Shown: piece by piece, positions 60,563 through 64,000 of the stretch
Position numbering within the stretch: position 1 is the stretch's first letter
Layout of the letters: every line of letters starts with the position of its first letter
Assembly: GCF_947623445.1 (NCBI RefSeq)
Contig: NC_135246.1
Location: 18,769,856-18,833,855 of the forward strand
Length of the DNA stretch: 64,000 bases
Direction of reading: 5' to 3'
Origin: Clavelina lepadiformis
Lineage: Eukaryota; Chordata; Ascidiacea; Aplousobranchia; Clavelinidae
Notes under the pieces: generated by a model
Told to the model about the DNA's origin: nothing
What the model saw: only the letters and a program-made list of their open reading frames with translations
The model's database searches: none
Program-made: the position numbers and the translations under genes

Positions 60563-60797
60563 GACGATTTCACCGTTTGTAGGTCACGCAGCCTTCTGTT
60601 AAAGATAGGCGGTGGTTTCGGAGAATTGGTGCAAATGCAAAAATTGATTTTACCTGTATTTAAAGGTTTCTTGGGATTAGATTTGACGGTAAAATTAGGT
60701 TGGGTTTAGGTTACTATGTTATAACATTTAATTTAGATTGGCAAGGAACGTTGAATAAAAAGCTTTGAACGCACGATTTTTTCTGGTGAAATAGTGG
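60563..60797 (+). mobile_element. MITE family A, copy 4
   Basis: Begins gacgatttcaccgtttgtag and ends ggtgaaatagtgg, so the ends are inverted repeats. Internal motifs gtaggtcacgcagccttctg, gggtttaggttactatgtta and tttgaacgcacgatttttt match copy 1 in order and spacing. It is about 235 bp long. Confidence 0.75.
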
Positions 60798-61255
60798 AAG
60801 TGCGTTCAGGACAGAAATTTTTTAGACAAATTTTATAACTTAGTTCGACTTTTGTGTTAATCTCTACAAAATGCTCTAATAAAAGTTTCTACTTCGATCC
60901 ATGCAGATACACCATCGTTTTACTTAAGTTGTTCCTTGCCATGTAATCTCAATAATCTACATAATCAGTTCCACAAAAGTCGGCAACGCATACTTGCGCT
61001 GGATGTTAATTTTATTTCAATCTTCAGCTATCGAGTTAATTTCTCATACATAGAATCACAAAAGCCAAATCACCCACGCAGAATAAAAACACCACTCTAT
61101 GGCCGGCACATTACATGAGATACAGATTGAATAATATAATTAAGTGATATACAGCGAATGATACAACCTCAATTAAAACGATCAAGCTACTTTACGCAAT
61201 GCTCCAACACCAACAAAATCACTCTACAGCATCACTGTTTTATCTCCAGCAGCAT

Positions 61256-64000
61256 TCAGTCAGTCATGTCGAAATAATCAATGTGGCTTTCTTCTGATTT
61301 ACACAATTTTGGCTTTTCCTGGGCGACTTTTCGCGACGTTGGGGCACTCGTTGTCGGTCCGGTACCCCGCGACTGAGGTGGGATGTACCGCGAGGTCGAC
61401 TCCCTAGCGCCGCTGCTGGCCGTTGGGGCTTCGTAGCGATGTTGGGACGGTCTCTGTTCCGGATCTCTGCTGCCACTTTGCGGTTGTTTGTAGACGCTTC
61501 TGGAAGTCGAAGACTGAAACACAAGAAACGTCCAAGTACTATACGTAATTATGAGATAGATTAAAACCAACTAATGTTGCATTACTTAGGCTAATTTCAA
61601 TCCGTGACTAAAGCAATTTACCGGTATATTGCGGGCTAGTGGCAATATTTTATTCGTTTCAGGATTTCCGCTAGATGTCTCGACAGAGCTGTAAGATACC
61701 AACTTCATGGAACTCAGAAGTCGCCTTTGTGACGTATTAAAACAACGTATTAGATAACAAAAACACTGTAAACGTTTTCGAAAATAGTGCTATGGGTAAA
61801 GCAATAGTCAACACAACCACTTGCACAACATCTCAAAATACCCGGTAGGTCTCGCAGGCGAGAAACTTCTTTCCACAGTTGACTTCTCTAAAACCACGTC
61901 GCTAAGCAACGGGGAGGGCTGTTTGCTGACGCCCTTTGTTGCCGTGACAACAACGTTGCGACTTGGTTCGTCGTCCTGGCTCTCTGACTTGCACTTGAAC
62001 GCCTCAGCAAGCTCATGCACGACCTGCGTTTAACGTCATCAATTTTAATTCTTGCTAATGATCATGATGTTGCAATATAGACCGGATGAGTGCGAAAGCT
62101 ACGTGGCGCTCATGAGAACTAACCTGTCTTTTCTCCCTCTTCATAATAGGAAATGGATGCGATTGTTTAGATGAACTGAGCCACTGGACACTTTCAACAA
62201 GATTGATAAGATCTCTCTCAACAGTACGAATGAATGCGCTCTCGGTTCTGAAAAAGTACGCAAAATGATGTTAAAATTCCAAATAGCAATTTATGCGATC
62301 AATAACCCATCAAACCCAACCGCACTTATATAACAGAGAATGCAAATTTTTAAATTACTTCAATATTTTATCTCGCGTTTAATAATGCTAATAGTTTAAT
62401 AATAACAGTTTGAGGTAGTTTTCAGACGACAACACCAAAAATTTTTAATTGCTTGCAGTAATTTCCTTATTCAGAATTTTATAGTATGTTCTAGAAGTTT
62501 CCCAGATTTGGCATTAAAACAAAGATCCCTTCAAAGTATCGCTGGCGAATAAGAGAGGGGGATTATAGCAAATTACTACCGAAAAAGATCCATATAAACC
62601 ACAACTGCACTTACTTTGCCACGTGCATTAAGAAATCAGAATATTGCTGTTTGGTTTCAGATGCGTAATCAACATCTTTGAGTTGCAAAGCTTCGGCAAA
62701 CCGTCGGTTTCTTTCAATCAGAGCGCATTCTTCGTTGCAATGCAGAGTCCTTTGCAACGTAACTCATAGTCATTTACATGGTATCCAGTTGCTGCTTAAC
62801 TTTAGGCAAGCTAGCAGCTGTGAAAATAGAAGCCAAGAACCTTATAATACTGACCTCACGGTTGCACCTCCTGGTCTCAGGAGCTTCCCGATGTCGATCG
62901 ACTCCTTCGCAGCGCAGACAGCCGAGTTGACGCTTTGGATGGCAGCGCCACCGTCGAAGCATACCACTTGTTCCTCTCGATGTCCGCACGGACATCTCAA
63001 GGTGACCTGCATGAAACAGACAGAAGACGATAAGATCTACTTTACTCATGGTTTCATGGTTTGTCTGTAGCCTTGAAACTCTTATTCGGTTCGTTATTAG
63101 AAAGATTGTGTAATTACTCCCGAAAGTTTAAATAGAGTTCCCTATACCAAAGAAGGGTTTAAACACGTGTTAAATGAAGTGCCTGAAACTCGTTCATACA
63201 CTTCTTTCGATCGTTTTAAAACGCTTAAAACTAAAAGACGACAAACAAGGACCCTAAAGTAAAAGGTCATCGTACTAACCATGGCCTTGCACGGAGTGAC
63301 AGGGCAACTCTCGCCGTGGTGACACGAGTTGGCGCATGGATGGATGCATTCCACACGCATGATGCTGCACGGCTGCTTGCATGGCTCGGCGGGATTGGTG
63401 CAAGCTTCTCTGTGATATCATAATGAACATTGTGACGTTTTGAAAAGTTGATAAGTAAAAAGCAATATCACCGGTTGTACGTGAATTTTGACAACAAGAA
63501 CACGGAGCAACCAGAATAATTTTCAATCAGCTTTTAATCCATTTAAAATGAACAGATAACAAATGACGACTGTAATGGAAGTTGAAATGACTCATTAGAT
63601 TACTTTGGATTATGATGCAATGTTGGTACAGTAACTGCTTGTCAGTACACAGGTACTGCAGGTGGACAAATGGGACTAGATTGACCTATTTATTTCTATA
63701 TTTCACTTAAGCAAATTTAGCTAACAAGCTTCCAGTGTCTTTGGTGGCAAAGACAAAATTCCAGCATAATGCTCTACTCTACTCTATCGTTACCAGAAAG
63801 AAGAAAACATAGTAATGCAAGAAAAATGATAGTGAGTCAATTAAAACAAATTATTGAGCGCCATTGCGGCTTTGAAGTGGCCAAAATCCAAGAAACCAAT
63901 TTTAAAATCTCTGCACTATCGAAACTGTCATCTAATTTAACGTACCACCACATACAACCTTTTTACACTCACTTGTGGCACGGTTTAAGACATTTGTGTC
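61256..64000 (-). CDS. NFX1: NFX1 (X-box-binding zinc-finger/R3H protein), C-terminal part, incomplete at window edge
   Basis: Minus-strand exons in phase: beyond 64000 to 63973 (partial, HKCLKPCHK), 63409-63280 (ACTNPAEPCKQPCS...), 63006-62855 (VTLRCPCGHREEQVVC), 62749-62615 (TLHCNEECALIERNRRFAEA), 62247-62124, 62023-61842 and 61499-61256. The last NFX1-type zinc fingers (C-x-H-x3-C spacing) are followed by an R3H domain containing FIRTVERDLINLVES, HPFPIMKREKRQVVHELAEA and EPSRNVVVTATKG. A linker follows, then the conserved terminus HIDYFDMTD. NFX1 binds X-box promoter elements such as those of MHC class II genes, represses transcription, and carries a RING/PHD-like region in its N-terminal part, here outside the window. 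The 61842 donor (gg|gtattt) is weak, so that junction is less sure. Confidence 0.93.

Noticed and set aside
62678..63070. 130-codon plus-strand frame overlapping the NFX1 exons
   Set aside because: It is the antisense shadow of two real NFX1 exons (62749-62615 and 63006-62855) and has no recognisable content.

Overview
The window is eukaryotic nuclear DNA from an animal. It is AT-rich, and its genes are split into many short exons with GT/AG borders. No prokaryotic operons, rRNA, tRNA or CRISPR arrays were seen. Vertebrate-like gene families, an S100-type EF-hand gene, CREM-style duplicated bZIP exons and moderately compact genes suggest an invertebrate chordate. An ascidian tunicate is the best guess (inferred, not proven). 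All gene models were assembled by eye from reading frame, splice sites and exon phase, with no database search.

Layout. 0.5-5.2 kb (minus): uncertain, possibly secreted or cysteine-rich exons. 6.5-12.3 kb (plus): a secreted thrombospondin-repeat plus trypsin-like serine protease, 11 exons, with a hAT-like MITE in its last intron. 13.8-14.5 kb (minus): a small, lysine-rich, helical protein. 15.5-16.5 kb (minus): a three-exon S100-like EF-hand protein. 17.3-24.7 kb: gene-poor, with one doubtful small gene, a dispersed MITE and a pogo/Tigger-like MITE. 24.7-34.3 kb (plus): an endothelin-converting-enzyme-like M13 metalloprotease with two candidate first exons. 36.5-38.4 kb (minus): an intronless PGAP6/TMEM8-type membrane protein. 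40.9-46.8 kb (plus): the katanin p80 subunit. 49.6-57.1 kb (minus): a CREB/CREM/ATF1 factor with two alternative terminal bZIP exons. 61.3-64.0 kb (minus): the C-terminal part of NFX1, running off the window edge.

The genes are functionally unrelated neighbours: extracellular proteolysis, peptide processing, GPI-protein shedding, microtubule severing, cAMP-responsive transcription and X-box transcriptional regulation. The observations most worth following are the duplicated CREB bZIP exons, the S100-like gene outside vertebrates, the TSR-protease fusion with a mixed S1 pocket, and a MITE family with four copies in the window.
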